Both the position numbers and the translations under genes were made by a program. A stretch of DNA of 64,000 nt. Origin: UBA5189 sp035631615. Its GTDB lineage: Bacteria; Chloroflexota; Limnocylindria; Limnocylindrales; CSP1-4. How positions within the stretch are numbered: position 1 is the first letter of the stretch; each line of letters opens with the position of its first letter. Where the stretch lies: positions 1 through 64,000 of the forward strand of contig DASQIK010000003.1 in NCBI GenBank assembly GCA_035631615.1. Direction: 5' to 3'. This document shows, one piece after another, positions 41,043 to 49,680 of this stretch. The notes beneath the pieces were generated by a model, which made no database searches, was not told the origin of the DNA, and was given only the letters and a program-made list of their open reading frames with translations.

Positions 41043-43712
41043 ATGACGCTCCCCACCGGCCCCGCGGTCACGTTCCTGTTCACCGACATCGAGGGCTCGA
41101 CGCGCCTCGAGCGGGCGGTCGGCTCGGCCGACTGGGCGAGCCTGGTCGCGCGCCACGACGCGCTCCTTCGTGCGGCGATCCAGGGCAGCGGCGGGGTCGT
41201 CGTCAAGACCGAAGGCGACGCGTTCTTCGCGGCTTTCGATCGACCGGACGCGGCTGCGGAAGGTGCGGTCGCGGCCCAGCGGGCGATTGCTGCGGCGGAC
41301 TGGCCGACCGGCGCCGGCCCGCGCATCCGGATGGGGCTCCACATCGGCGAGGGCCGGCTGCGCCATGGACGCGCGGAGGGCGACCCGGAGGACTACGTCG
41401 GCATCGACGTCAACTATGCGGCCCGAATCGCGGCGGCCGGCAACGGCGGCCAGGTCGTGCTGTCGCAGGCGCTGTTCGAGGCGCTTGCGAGCCCTGGCGC
41501 GACGTTCGAAGCCGCGCCCGGCGTCTCGATCACCGACGAGGGCCTCCGCGCAGTCAAGGACTTCGAGGAGCCGATGCGGCTGTATCGGCTCGTCGTCGCG
41601 GGCGCGGCGGACGACGACCGGCCGCTCCGGACCCTGGAGCCGCCGAGCAACCTGCCGGCGCAGGTGACCGAGCTCGTCGGGCGAGCGGCGGAGATCGAGC
41701 GGTTGGGGGACGTCCTCGCCGGCAACCGCATCGTGACCCTGACCGGACCGGGCGGGAGCGGCAAGACCCGACTCGCGCTCGGCGTCGCCCAGGCGGTCCG
41801 CGATCGATTCCCGCACGGGTCGTTCTTCGTCGACCTCGCCGCCGTCCGCGACGTGGGCCTCCTCGAGTCGGCGATCGGCGCGACGCTCGGGCTGCGGGAG
41901 TCAGCGAGCCGGGCCATGGGCGATGCGCTCCGCGGCCACCTGCGCGACCGCACCGTGCTCCTCCTGCTCGACAACCTCGAGCAGCTGCTCCCGCCCGCCG
42001 CGGAGATCGTCGGCGCGCTCGCCCGCGGCGCGCCGGCGCTGCGGCTCCTGATCACGAGCCGCGAGCTGCTGCGGATCGGCGGTGAGCGCGGCCAGCTCGT
42101 GCCGCCGCTCGAGGCCGACGCCGGCGTGGAGCTGTTCGAGGCCCGCGCCCTGGCCCTCCGCCCGGACATGCCACTGACCGAGGACACCGTCCGCGCCATC
42201 CGCGCGATCTGCGAGCGGCTCAACGGCCTCCCGCTCGCGATCGAGCTGGCGGCGGCGCGCGTGCGGCTGCTCAGTCCCGCCCTGATCCTCGAGCGGCTCT
42301 CGAACAGCCTCGACCTCTCGAGCGGCTCGCGCGACCTGCCCGAGCGGCAGCGCACGCTTCGTGGCGCCATCGACTGGAGCCACGAGCTGCTCTCGGAGCC
42401 CGAGCGGCGGCTCTTCCGGCGCCTGTCGGTCTTCGCCGGCGGGTGGACCGCCGAGATGGCGCTCCAGGTCGCGGACCCCGACGGGACGCTCGGCATCGGC
42501 GTGCTCGACGGCCTCGAGTCGCTCGCGGACAAGAGCCTCGTCCGGATCCAGCCGGCGGGCACCGGCCCCAGCGCCTCCGACGAAGCGCGGTTCGACATCC
42601 ATCCGCTCCTTCGCGAGTACGGCCTCGAGCAGCTGCAGGCGAGCGGCGAGCGTGCCGCCACCGAGGCGCGCCATGCGGCCGCCATCGTGGCCATGGCTGA
42701 GGCGGTTGGCGGGCGGATCTTCGGGACCGGCGGCAACGAGGCGATCGCCCGGATCGACCTCGAGCAGCACAACGTCCGCGCCGCGCTCGACTGGGCGACT
42801 GCCCACGACGACTCGGAGACGGGCCTGCGCCTGATGGGCGCCGTGTGGCGCTGGTTCCAGCAGCGCGGCCGGTTGCGTGAGGGCCGCGCGCTGCTTGCGC
42901 GCCTGCTTGCCCAGCCGTGGACCGAAGCCCGCCTCCGAATCGTCGCGCTCGCCGCGGACGGCGGGCTCGCCTACTGGTCGGACGACTTCGAGCGCGCCAA
43001 GGTCGTCTACGACGAGCGGCTGAAGCTCGCCGAGGGCACGGGCGACCAGGTCCTGATCGCCGACGCGCACTACGACCTCGGCTTTCTGTCGATGGTCGCG
43101 AGCGACCCGATCCGGCACCGCGACCACGAGCAGCTCGCCTACGACCTGTATGCGGCTGCCGGACGTGACGACGGCGTCCTGCGAGCCCGGCAGGCGCTGG
43201 TGCTCGGCGTGTTCCTGTCCGGGGACTACGAGCGGGCTCGCGAGCTGGAACAGCAGAACGAAGCGGCGTTCCGCGCGATCGCATCGCTGGACCACGTCGC
43301 CGACAGCATGACCCTCCAGGCCGGCGTCGAGCACCAGCTCGGGAACCCGGCCGAGGCATGGGCGCGCATGGCTGACGGCCTCCGGTACTTCTCGGACAAC
43401 AACAACTCGAGCGGTCTCGCTCGCGGACTCGGCATGGCCGCGATCATCCAGCTGACATACGGCGACGCCGAGTTCGGGGCCCGAATTGCCGCCGTGACCT
43501 ACCAGCTCATGCGCGACAAGGGCGTGATGCTCGCGCCGGTCAAGGTGCTCCACCTCCGCGACCCGCACGAGCTCGCGATCGAGCGTCTCGGCGCTGAGGA
43601 GACGGAGCGGCTCCTGGCCGATGCCGCGACGATTCCGGTCAGCCAGATGGTCGACGAGATCTTCGCTGCCACGCCATCGCTCGCGTCCACGCCGTACGTG
43701 CGAATCGATTGA
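41043..43712 (+). CDS. class III nucleotidyl cyclase fused to NB-ARC-like ATPase and TPR region
   Basis: The 889-residue cytoplasmic regulator starts with a class III cyclase domain (about 8-180) having FLFTDIEGSTRLE (metal aspartate), KTEGDAFFAAF (second aspartate) and GIDVNYAARIA. A P-loop ATPase follows with GPGGSGKTR near residue 235, Walker B LLLLDNLEQL, and LITSRELLRI. The segment GLPLAIELAAARVRLL is typical of STAND ATPases. The C-terminal 330 residues are helical TPR-like repeats. Such cyclase-STAND fusions probably make cAMP or another cyclic nucleotide in response to a bound ligand; the signal is unknown. There is no DNA-binding domain. Confidence 0.9.
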   Translation: MTLPTGPAVTFLFTDIEGSTRLERAVGSADWASLVARHDALLRAAIQGSGGVVVKTEGDAFFAAFDRPDAAAEGAVAAQRAIAAADWPTGAGPRIRMGLHIGEGRLRHGRAEGDPEDYVGIDVNYAARIAAAGNGGQVVLSQALFEALASPGATFEAAPGVSITDEGLRAVKDFEEPMRLYRLVVAGAADDDRPLRTLEPPSNLPAQVTELVGRAAEIERLGDVLAGNRIVTLTGPGGSGKTRLALGVAQAVRDRFPHGSFFVDLAAVRDVGLLESAIGATLGLRESASRAMGDALRGHLRDRTVLLLLDNLEQLLPPAAEIVGALARGAPALRLLITSRELLRIGGERGQLVPPLEADAGVELFEARALALRPDMPLTEDTVRAIRAICERLNGLPLAIELAAARVRLLSPALILERLSNSLDLSSGSRDLPERQRTLRGAIDWSHELLSEPERRLFRRLSVFAGGWTAEMALQVADPDGTLGIGVLDGLESLADKSLVRIQPAGTGPSASDEARFDIHPLLREYGLEQLQASGERAATEARHAAAIVAMAEAVGGRIFGTGGNEAIARIDLEQHNVRAALDWATAHDDSETGLRLMGAVWRWFQQRGRLREGRALLARLLAQPWTEARLRIVALAADGGLAYWSDDFERAKVVYDERLKLAEGTGDQVLIADAHYDLGFLSMVASDPIRHRDHEQLAYDLYAAAGRDDGVLRARQALVLGVFLSGDYERARELEQQNEAAFRAIASLDHVADSMTLQAGVEHQLGNPAEAWARMADGLRYFSDNNNSSGLARGLGMAAIIQLTYGDAEFGARIAAVTYQLMRDKGVMLAPVKVLHLRDPHELAIERLGAEETERLLADAATIPVSQMVDEIFAATPSLASTPYVRID

Positions 43713-43849
43713 CAGGGAGCCCACACGCGACCGGCCGTCGCCGACCGCGACGCACGATGTTTCGCCCGGATCACAGGCGACCGCCAGGGGCTTTCATCGG
43801 CATGACACGCCGTCATGACGGCCAGCCGCCGAACTCCCAGACTCGGCCG

Positions 43850-44191
43850 ATGGCGAATCGACGGCAGGCGGTCGAGGCAGCGCTCGCCGGATGGCGGGAG
43901 GCCGAGCGCAAGCTCGCCGCCGCCAGCGACGACAGGTCAGCGATCCGGGCCGAGCTCGAGCGTTACCGCGACGAGTACCAGCGCCTCTCGAGCGACTCGA
44001 TGAGCGACCGGATCGAGGCGCTCCGGGAAGCTGAAGGTCGGCGCTCATCGGCCGTGCCCTCGACCCATCCGTTCCATCAGGCCGCGCAGGACGAGCGGGC
44101 AATCGCGGGCCAGATCTGGGAAGAGGCACGCTCGATCGATGAGGACACGCCGCAAACGCGGCACGGCGAACCAGCCCCATCGTCTGGCTGA
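43850..44191 (+). CDS. hypothetical coiled-coil protein, 113 aa
   Basis: I do not recognise this small hydrophilic protein. Residues 5-60 form one long charged helix (AVEAALAGWREAERKLAAA, then IRAELERYRDEYQRL) likely to make a coiled coil, and the remainder is polar. The ATG at 43850 follows CAGACT by 6 bases, a weaker version of the leaderless -10 pattern. It is a stand-alone gene between the cyclase regulator and the broken response regulator. Confidence 0.6.
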   Translation: MANRRQAVEAALAGWREAERKLAAASDDRSAIRAELERYRDEYQRLSSDSMSDRIEALREAEGRRSSAVPSTHPFHQAAQDERAIAGQIWEEARSIDEDTPQTRHGEPAPSSG

Positions 44192-44381
44192 TCGGGAGCC
44201 GGGCGGGGCCAGCCTGCAGGCCGGAACCGGCCTCTCGTTGATCCGGTGCGTGCGGTCGAGCCGACCCCCGCCGAACCAATCGGCTCGATCGATTGCCCGA
44301 GTTGCGACAATAGAATCGAATGCTCGGGACGCGGACCCTGTGTGAGCTCAGATTCTGGTACCTGGTGCTTGAGCCTTGTCC

Positions 44382-45293
44382 ATGAAAGAAGTCACAACCG
44401 CGAGCCACCCCGCTAGCGCGCGTCGTGCGCTCGTGCTCCACGATCGTCAGCTCGTTGTCGACCTGATCGAGCTCACCTTGAACCACGGCCTGTTCGTGGT
44501 GCGGGCTGCTCAGGGGCTCGCCGAGGCGGAGCAGATTCTTCGCGAGTGGCAGCCCCACATGGCGGTCATCGACATGGACCATGACGACAGCGGCGGCCTC
44601 CTCAAGCTCCTGGGCGCCTCGCGGACGCTCAAGGCCAGCACCGTTCCCGCGCTCGGCCTCACGAGGCGCGGGGACCTCAAGACGAAGCTACGTGCCTTCG
44701 ACCTGGGCGTCGACGACATCCTCACCATGCCGTTCTCGCCGGAGGAGCTGCTCGCACGTTCGATCGTCATCACTCGCCGCGTCCTCGGGACCGACCAGCC
44801 GATCGTGCCGACGATCCGCCTCGGCGAGATGGAGGTCGACATCGTCAACCGCCAGGTCCGCGCCGGCGACTCGGTCGTGGAGGAAGAGCTCTTCCGTGTG
44901 GGCGGCGAATGCGTCATCGAGGGTCAGGGTATGCCGATCAACCTCGACGATCCTGTACGTGAACACGTAGCTGTCGCTGGTATAGACCCGGACGGCGTCA
45001 CCGATGAGCGATTGCCCATTGTCGACCAGCGACGCGGTCAGGAGCGGCAGGAACATCCCGTCCCGAGCGTGGGCATAGATGTACGTGGCGCGACCCTCAC
45101 CCGGCTGGCCGAGCTCTGGCTGGTAGAGCGCAACGTCGCACAGGGGGAAGCTTCCGTAGCTCGCCGTCTGGAGCATGACCGGGAGGTCGATCGCGAGAGC
45201 CGGGATGACTACGCGTGTTGCGACGCGCCCGGGCGGAAACGTTGGCGTCGGCGAGGCGACCTCGGGGGCCGCCGTTCCGTTGGGGAACGTTGA
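44382..45293 (+). pseudogene. truncated response regulator; 3' half replaced by antisense of sortase
   Basis: The first 170 or so residues are a receiver domain (phospho-acceptor D64 in VIDMDHDD, then FDLGVDDILTMPFSPEELL) followed by the first strands of an OmpR-type winged helix (TIRLGEMEVDIVNRQVRAGD). At about base 44880 the DNA-binding domain stops, and from there to the TGA at 45293 the frame merely reads the opposite strand of the sortase gene, giving Arg/Asp-rich nonsense. The conserved receiver lysine before Pro-Phe is methionine. The true homologous part is about 44382-44885. It cannot bind DNA as it stands unless the junction is an assembly artefact. Confidence 0.7.
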
Positions 45294-45443
45294 CGCGTGG
45301 CCGGCCGTGACCGTGGTCGACGGAGCCGGCATCGTGCCAGGCGTTGCCGCCTCGCACGCTGTCAGCCAGAGCGACAAGCCGGCAAACACGACTGCGCGAA
45401 GCACGATCTTCGGGCGTAGGCGCGTTCGCCGCGCGCAAGACAC
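44688..45443 (-). pseudogene. truncated sortase-like protein
   Basis: The reading frame from a GTG at 45443 encodes an N-terminal anchor (VLRAVVFAGLSLWLTACEA, possibly lipidated), a Thr/Pro-rich linker, and a sortase beta-barrel: VVIPALAIDLPVM, then YIYAHARDGMFLPLL with the catalytic-type histidine, and SLIGDAVRVYTSDSYVFTYRI. The match ends at about 44885 (HTEELFL). The remaining 66 codons read the antisense of the response regulator, so the last beta strands of the sortase are missing. It stands just downstream of an ice-binding-like surface protein, its likely substrate. Confidence 0.7.
44882..44895. repeat. 14-bp perfect palindrome at the junction of two truncated genes
   Basis: GGAAGAGCTCTTCC lies exactly where the homologous parts of the response regulator (+) and sortase (-) end. 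It could be the crossover point of a fold-back deletion or a false join in assembly. Confidence 0.65.
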
Positions 45444-45472
45444 CTCGTCAAGGCGCGCGGCGAAGACCGTGG

Positions 45473-46363
45473 TCAGCGCGGGCCGCTGGCCCGGGTCCGG
45501 AGCACCTTTCCGACAACCAGGATGGCGACGAGGATGCCCACCACGAAGAGCCACGGGCTCGGCGTGGGGCTCGGGACGTCGTCCGGCGCCACCGCATCCG
45601 TCGGGGCCTGGGTGGTCGCGGCGCCGGATCCACCTGTGGACCCGAAGCAGGTTGTGCTCGTGATCCGATCGTTGACCAGGCTCACCAAACCGTTGCGCGC
45701 CAGGGCACGACCGTGCAACGTCACGCCGTTCGCCATCGTGATCGACGTGAGGGCCATGATCGTGCCAACGAAGGTCGAGCCGGATCCGAGCGTCGCGGAG
45801 CTCGTGACCTGCCAGAAGACGTTGCACGAGCTCGCGCCGTTGATGAGCTTCACCCTGCTCGACGATGCGGTCACGAGCGCTGACGTGGCCTGGAAGATCC
45901 AGACAGCATTCGGATCGTTGTGACCATCGAGCGTGAGGGTGCCCGTGAGATGCAGCACCACGCCACCGGCGTTGTACACGCCGGGAGCGAGGGTCAGTCC
46001 GCCGAGCGCCCCGTGGGTCGCGGTCACCGGTCGGCCGGCCGCGTCGGTATAGGCGGTGGTCAGGTCGCTCTGGGCCTGCAGGGCGACGGCATCTGCCTTG
46101 TGGGTCGTGCCATGCACGATGCCAGGCGGAAAGCCCGTCACGGAGGCGGCCGGCGAGATTCCGAGGTTGCCGTTGACGACGGTCGCCCCGGTGCTGGACA
46201 CCTTGGGCGTGCCGGCGAGGACGGCGAACGGAGCGGCCGTCCCGAGTCCGACGGTTGATGGACCCGTGGCCGCTGCGAGCTGGACGGCGCCCAGGAGCGC
46301 GACCATCGCGACCGTGCCCGCGGTGAGGAGCACCCGTGCGCCCCGGAATGTTGTCGTGGTCAT
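45473..46363 (-). CDS. DUF3494 ice-binding-like surface protein with C-terminal anchor
   Basis: The 296-residue protein has a signal peptide (VLLTAGTVAMVALLGAVQLAAA) and a DUF3494 beta-solenoid domain (about 40-235). The domain markers are FAVLAGTPKVSSTG, VVNGNLGISPA, GLTLAPGVYN, NAVWIFQATSALVTA, VFWQVTSSATLG and MANGVTLHGRALARNG. A Pro/Thr linker, one membrane helix (WLFVVGILVAILVVGKVL) and a basic end follow. The tail has the shape of a sortase sorting signal but no LPXTG. DUF3494 proteins may bind ice or act as adhesins. The ATG at 46396 is an alternative start. Confidence 0.88.
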   Translation of the reverse strand: MTTTTFRGARVLLTAGTVAMVALLGAVQLAAATGPSTVGLGTAAPFAVLAGTPKVSSTGATVVNGNLGISPAASVTGFPPGIVHGTTHKADAVALQAQSDLTTAYTDAAGRPVTATHGALGGLTLAPGVYNAGGVVLHLTGTLTLDGHNDPNAVWIFQATSALVTASSSRVKLINGASSCNVFWQVTSSATLGSGSTFVGTIMALTSITMANGVTLHGRALARNGLVSLVNDRITSTTCFGSTGGSGAATTQAPTDAVAPDDVPSPTPSPWLFVVGILVAILVVGKVLRTRASGPR

Positions 46364-46541
46364 GGCGATTGCCCCGAAGGTTCGATCCGAAGTCATGGTT
46401 CGGTGAGCCTTGAGTGTCCGAGCGCGGTCGCCGGGTGTCATGACCGCCCGTCATGCGCCGGCTGAAGATCCTTGCGGGGGCCGGAGGCGCCGCGGCACTC
46501 GCCGTGGCCAGCGCGCAAGGTGTCTTGTAAGGACAGGGACC

Positions 46542-46547
46542 TATGGT
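46542..46547 (+). promoter_or_regulatory. leaderless-type -10 element for the TadE-PASTA gene
   Basis: TATGGT stands 7 bases before the ATG at 46555. An in-frame ATG at 46543 overlaps the hexamer and has AGGACAGGG upstream, so a leadered start cannot be excluded. Confidence 0.4.
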
Positions 46548-46554
46548 CCCAGCC

Positions 46555-47286
46555 ATGGGCAGGATTTCTCGGCGGCTTGGTCGGCTTCACGGGCGCCGTA
46601 GGGGCCAAGCACTTGTTGAGTTTGCGATCGTCCTGCCCGTCCTCATGGTCATGTTGCTCATGGCCATCGACTTTGGTCGTCTGTTTTTCGGTTGGGTCGC
46701 GACGCAGAACATGGCGCGGATCGCGGCGAACTATGCCGCCAATGACCCTGCCGGTCCGTGGGGCCTGGGTTCGACCTATCAGGCCCAGATCAATCACGAC
46801 GCCGTATCGATCAACTGCATCCCGCCGGCTTCGTGGCCCGCACCGACCTTCATCGACGGCGGCACGAACATTGGCCAACGGGTCCAGGTGAATCTGTCCT
46901 GCGGGTTCCGCGTGTTGACCCCGATCATCTCGATCGTCGTGGGGAGCACCGTCACGGTGGGGGCGTCAGCCGTCTTCCCCGTCAAGGCCGGCATCATCGG
47001 CGGTGTCTCGGTGGGAACGGCCGTCCCGTCCCTCGCCCCAACGCCCACGCCATCCCCGTCGACCTCGCCATCACCGACGTCGACTCCTGGGAATTGCACG
47101 GTGCCGGCGTTCATTGGCATGCGTGTAAATCAGGCGTCTACGGCGTGGGCGAACGCGGGCTTCGTGCCATCCAATCTGACAGCGTCGCTCGGGAACGGTA
47201 ACTACTCGATTAACACGGAAACACCGCCGAGCTCCGACGGGCACGCGGAGCCGTGCGCGTCGTTCGTGATCACGGTCGGGCCCTAG
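46555..47286 (+). CDS. TadE-like pseudopilin with C-terminal PASTA-like domain
   Basis: Of 243 residues, about 15-50 are the TadE-type prepilin segment: GQALVEFAIVLPVLMVMLLM followed by FGRLFFGWV, with the conserved glutamate five residues into the hydrophobic stretch. A small extracytoplasmic domain and a Pro/Ser/Thr linker lead to about 60 residues (CTVPAFIGMRVNQASTAWAN to FVITVGP) resembling a PASTA domain, which usually binds peptidoglycan or muropeptides. This fusion is unusual. It is the first of three consecutive pseudopilin genes; no Tad ATPase, prepilin peptidase or secretin is in the window. Confidence 0.82.
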   Translation: MGRISRRLGRLHGRRRGQALVEFAIVLPVLMVMLLMAIDFGRLFFGWVATQNMARIAANYAANDPAGPWGLGSTYQAQINHDAVSINCIPPASWPAPTFIDGGTNIGQRVQVNLSCGFRVLTPIISIVVGSTVTVGASAVFPVKAGIIGGVSVGTAVPSLAPTPTPSPSTSPSPTSTPGNCTVPAFIGMRVNQASTAWANAGFVPSNLTASLGNGNYSINTETPPSSDGHAEPCASFVITVGP

Positions 47287-47289
47287 CCG

Positions 47290-47784
47290 ATGGACCACTC
47301 GGCTCGATCTCGTAAGCCATCGCTACACGGCCAGGCGCTCGTTGAATTCGCCCTGGTGATGCCAGTCCTGATTCTGATCATGATTGCGCTGTTCGACCTC
47401 GGCCGTGGCGTCTTCGCCTTCAACGAGATCTCGAATGCGGCACGTGAAGGCGGACGAACGGCGATCGTGAACCAGAACGGCACGGACATCGTGAATCGTG
47501 CCGTCGCCCAGGCGACGTCGCTTGGCATCTCGACGTCGGCCACGTGCGTGGGCGGCGTGCCGTCCGGCTCGTCTGGCGTCTGTGCCAGCTTCTATTACCC
47601 GGACCTCATCACGGACTGCTCATCGACCCTCGCGCCTGGCTGCGTCGCGGTCGTCACGGTGAAGTACACCTACCAAGCGATCACGCCGCTCATCGGCAAC
47701 ATCGTCGGCCAGATCCCGATGACATCGACGACCAAGCAGACAATCGAGAGCGTATGCACGGGCTCTCCGTGCCCCATCCCTTGA
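47290..47784 (+). CDS. TadE-like pseudopilin
   Basis: The 164-residue protein has the TadE motif GQALVEFALVMPVLILIMIA followed by LFDLGRGVF, the pattern of a class III prepilin-like N terminus. The extracytoplasmic part contains two cysteine pairs (TCVGG..GVC, DC..GC) that may form disulfides. It begins 3 bases after the previous stop. Such minor pseudopilins belong to Flp/Tad secretion systems. Partner genes must lie elsewhere in the genome. Confidence 0.88.
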   Translation: MDHSARSRKPSLHGQALVEFALVMPVLILIMIALFDLGRGVFAFNEISNAAREGGRTAIVNQNGTDIVNRAVAQATSLGISTSATCVGGVPSGSSGVCASFYYPDLITDCSSTLAPGCVAVVTVKYTYQAITPLIGNIVGQIPMTSTTKQTIESVCTGSPCPIP

Positions 47785-47834
47785 GAGTCACTCGGCCCGT
47801 CGCTCCGATTCGTCCGCCGGAGGTAGCTCGTTCC

Positions 47835-49205
47835 ATGCGTGGTCTGCGCGTTCGCATCTACCGTACCGATCGAGCGAAGGGCCAGGTGCTCGTGCTGTTC
47901 GCTGTCGGTCTCATCGCCTTGCTGGCTGGGGTCGCCATCGTGGTCGATGGCGGTAACGTGTTCGCCCAGCAGCGGGTAACTCAGAACGCCGCAGATGCAA
48001 GCGCGGATGCCGGCGCGGCCGTGCTGATCCAGAACGTGGCGGTCCAGGTCGCCGGAACACTGCCAAAGACCGACGCCGACGTTCTCAATGCCGTGAACAG
48101 CGTTGCCACGAGTAACGGGATTGCGACCCCGATTGCCTATTACACGACCGTCAAGGGCAACTGCATCTTGTCCGACCAGACCGCAGCCGCGCCGCCATGC
48201 ACCGTGTTGGCGAACGCGGTCCGCGTGGGTTCCGGATTGATCCCGACTGTCGGACGGGACGCGTCCAATAACCCGCAATGTCCGCTGCCGTACTACAGCG
48301 ACACGAATGGTGATGTCACGCCGTCCACCACGCCGGCTTCCGCTTGTGGCGTCGCAGTTTACGGGTCCAAGACGTTCCCCACGTACGTTGCCAGGTCCAT
48401 CGGAATCAGCCAAATGAGCGCGAGTGCGGCGGCCACGGCCGTTGCCGGGGCGCAGGTGACGATCTGCCCTGCGGGCGCACCGTGTGGCTTCCTGCCGATT
48501 ACATTTCCATCGCTGCTGACCGCATGCGGATCGACTAACAAGCTGGACTTACTTCATCAGCTTCCGTATCTGATCGTGCCGCAGGGCACCGCCCTGACCG
48601 AGAGCAACGAGTCGATCATCCAGATCTGCGGGACGAATGCGGGAAGTGTCGGGTTCATTGCAATCCAGCCCGAAGACGGGAACGGCGTCAACGATCTCGG
48701 CAACGACATCGTTACACCCGATAATCCGCCACTGTTCCTGCCGTTCTGGGCCAATGCCCAGACGGGGAACACGAACGCCATCGAGGCGCAGGTCAACACG
48801 TACGCGGGTCAAATCGTTGGGACGTACGAGCCCGGCCTGGACCAGCCCGTGACGCTCCCGATCTACGACTGCACTGCGAGCGTGAGCGTGGTAGGGGGAC
48901 AGCAGAACCCGGCGACCAACCCCGCGCAATGCTCTGGGCTCAGTCCGAGTGACCTCAACGGCGGAACGGGGAACAACCTCTACTACCATATCCCGGTGGT
49001 CGCCGCGTTCGTCCTCGACCACGCCTACATCCAGGGAAAGAACAAGACCGAGTGCAACAGCGCCCCCGGCATCGTCATTGGGACCGGCAACGGGGCGACG
49101 TCCTGCTTGAAGGGGTGGTTCACGAGCATCAGCAGCCCCTCGACAGGCGTTGGCGCTGGTTTCGGGCAGCCGAATACGGCTTTCGGGATACAGCTGATCC
49201 GCTAA
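47835..49205 (+). CDS. TadG-like Flp-pilus-associated protein
   Basis: The 456-residue protein starts with a basic cytoplasmic stretch and one membrane helix, GQVLVLFAVGLIALLAGVAIVV, followed by DGGNVFAQQRVTQNAADASA, the hallmark of TadG/Flp assembly proteins. A large extracytoplasmic domain follows with about 14 cysteines and a late segment FVLDHAYIQGKN. The domain is Asn/Thr-rich and probably an adhesin or pilus-tip element. It is third in the pseudopilin operon, 50 bases after the second gene. Confidence 0.85.
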   Translation: MRGLRVRIYRTDRAKGQVLVLFAVGLIALLAGVAIVVDGGNVFAQQRVTQNAADASADAGAAVLIQNVAVQVAGTLPKTDADVLNAVNSVATSNGIATPIAYYTTVKGNCILSDQTAAAPPCTVLANAVRVGSGLIPTVGRDASNNPQCPLPYYSDTNGDVTPSTTPASACGVAVYGSKTFPTYVARSIGISQMSASAAATAVAGAQVTICPAGAPCGFLPITFPSLLTACGSTNKLDLLHQLPYLIVPQGTALTESNESIIQICGTNAGSVGFIAIQPEDGNGVNDLGNDIVTPDNPPLFLPFWANAQTGNTNAIEAQVNTYAGQIVGTYEPGLDQPVTLPIYDCTASVSVVGGQQNPATNPAQCSGLSPSDLNGGTGNNLYYHIPVVAAFVLDHAYIQGKNKTECNSAPGIVIGTGNGATSCLKGWFTSISSPSTGVGAGFGQPNTAFGIQLIR

Positions 49206-49394
49206 AAAGGGCCTTGACCCGGCGGCAGTAGCCGTCCGACAGGCCCATTGCTTCCGATAGAGCGCGCGCCGGCGCAGCCGCGAGGCCGGGCAGGATGTCA
49301 CGTTCGAACGCGCTATCCCGCGGTTACGCCCATGGGCGTGCCCCGGGTCGACCCGTCGATGGAGGGACCGCTCAGTCGGGCCGCTTCCGGTTCC

Positions 49395-49441
49395 CGCTCC
49401 CGTTTGACTGCGTAGTAGATAGAGCGGTTCGACGTTGCCGC
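49395..49441 (+). repeat. 47-base direct repeat, copy A
   Basis: It starts CGCTCCCGTTTGAC and continues with GTAGTAGATAGAGCG and GTTGCCGC. It matches 50452-50498 at 42 of 47 positions. Copy A lacks the left arm that makes copy B a long hairpin. The two copies are 1057 bases apart and flank a single secreted-protein gene. Confidence 0.75.
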
Positions 49442-49522
49442 GGTGCCTGGGCTGGGGGATCACCGATGGGACGCCTACGCGAGGCGGCCGGTGCCCGTCG
49501 GCAACATGCCTTATGGCTCTAG

Positions 49523-49541
49523 CCTCAAACGTGGTTTGAGG
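49523..49541. repeat. 19-base perfect palindrome upstream of secreted-protein gene
   Basis: CCTCAAAC-GTG-GTTTGAGG is an inverted repeat with 8-bp arms, 140 bases before the ATG at 49681. Its form suggests a dimeric repressor operator, though an RNA hairpin is possible. Confidence 0.5.
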
Positions 49542-49680
49542 TCCAACGTCAAGCGTCTGAAGTGGGGGCTTCGACGCGCGGTCCGTGCTCAGGCCGCCCA
49601 AGGACCGCGCCGAGCGACTGGCGAGACCGACCGCTTCTCGATGTCAGCGTGCTCCGTGGGGCGCGCGGAGGGTTTCCCGG

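Larger units (their letters stand above)
49206..49680. other. 475-base non-coding region with repeat and palindrome
   Basis: I see no credible gene here. The region holds a GATAGAGCG fragment at about 49256, the first copy of a 47-base repeat (49395-49441), and a 19-base perfect palindrome (49523-49541). At its end a GGAGGG ribosome site serves the secreted-protein gene at 49681. Confidence 0.6.
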
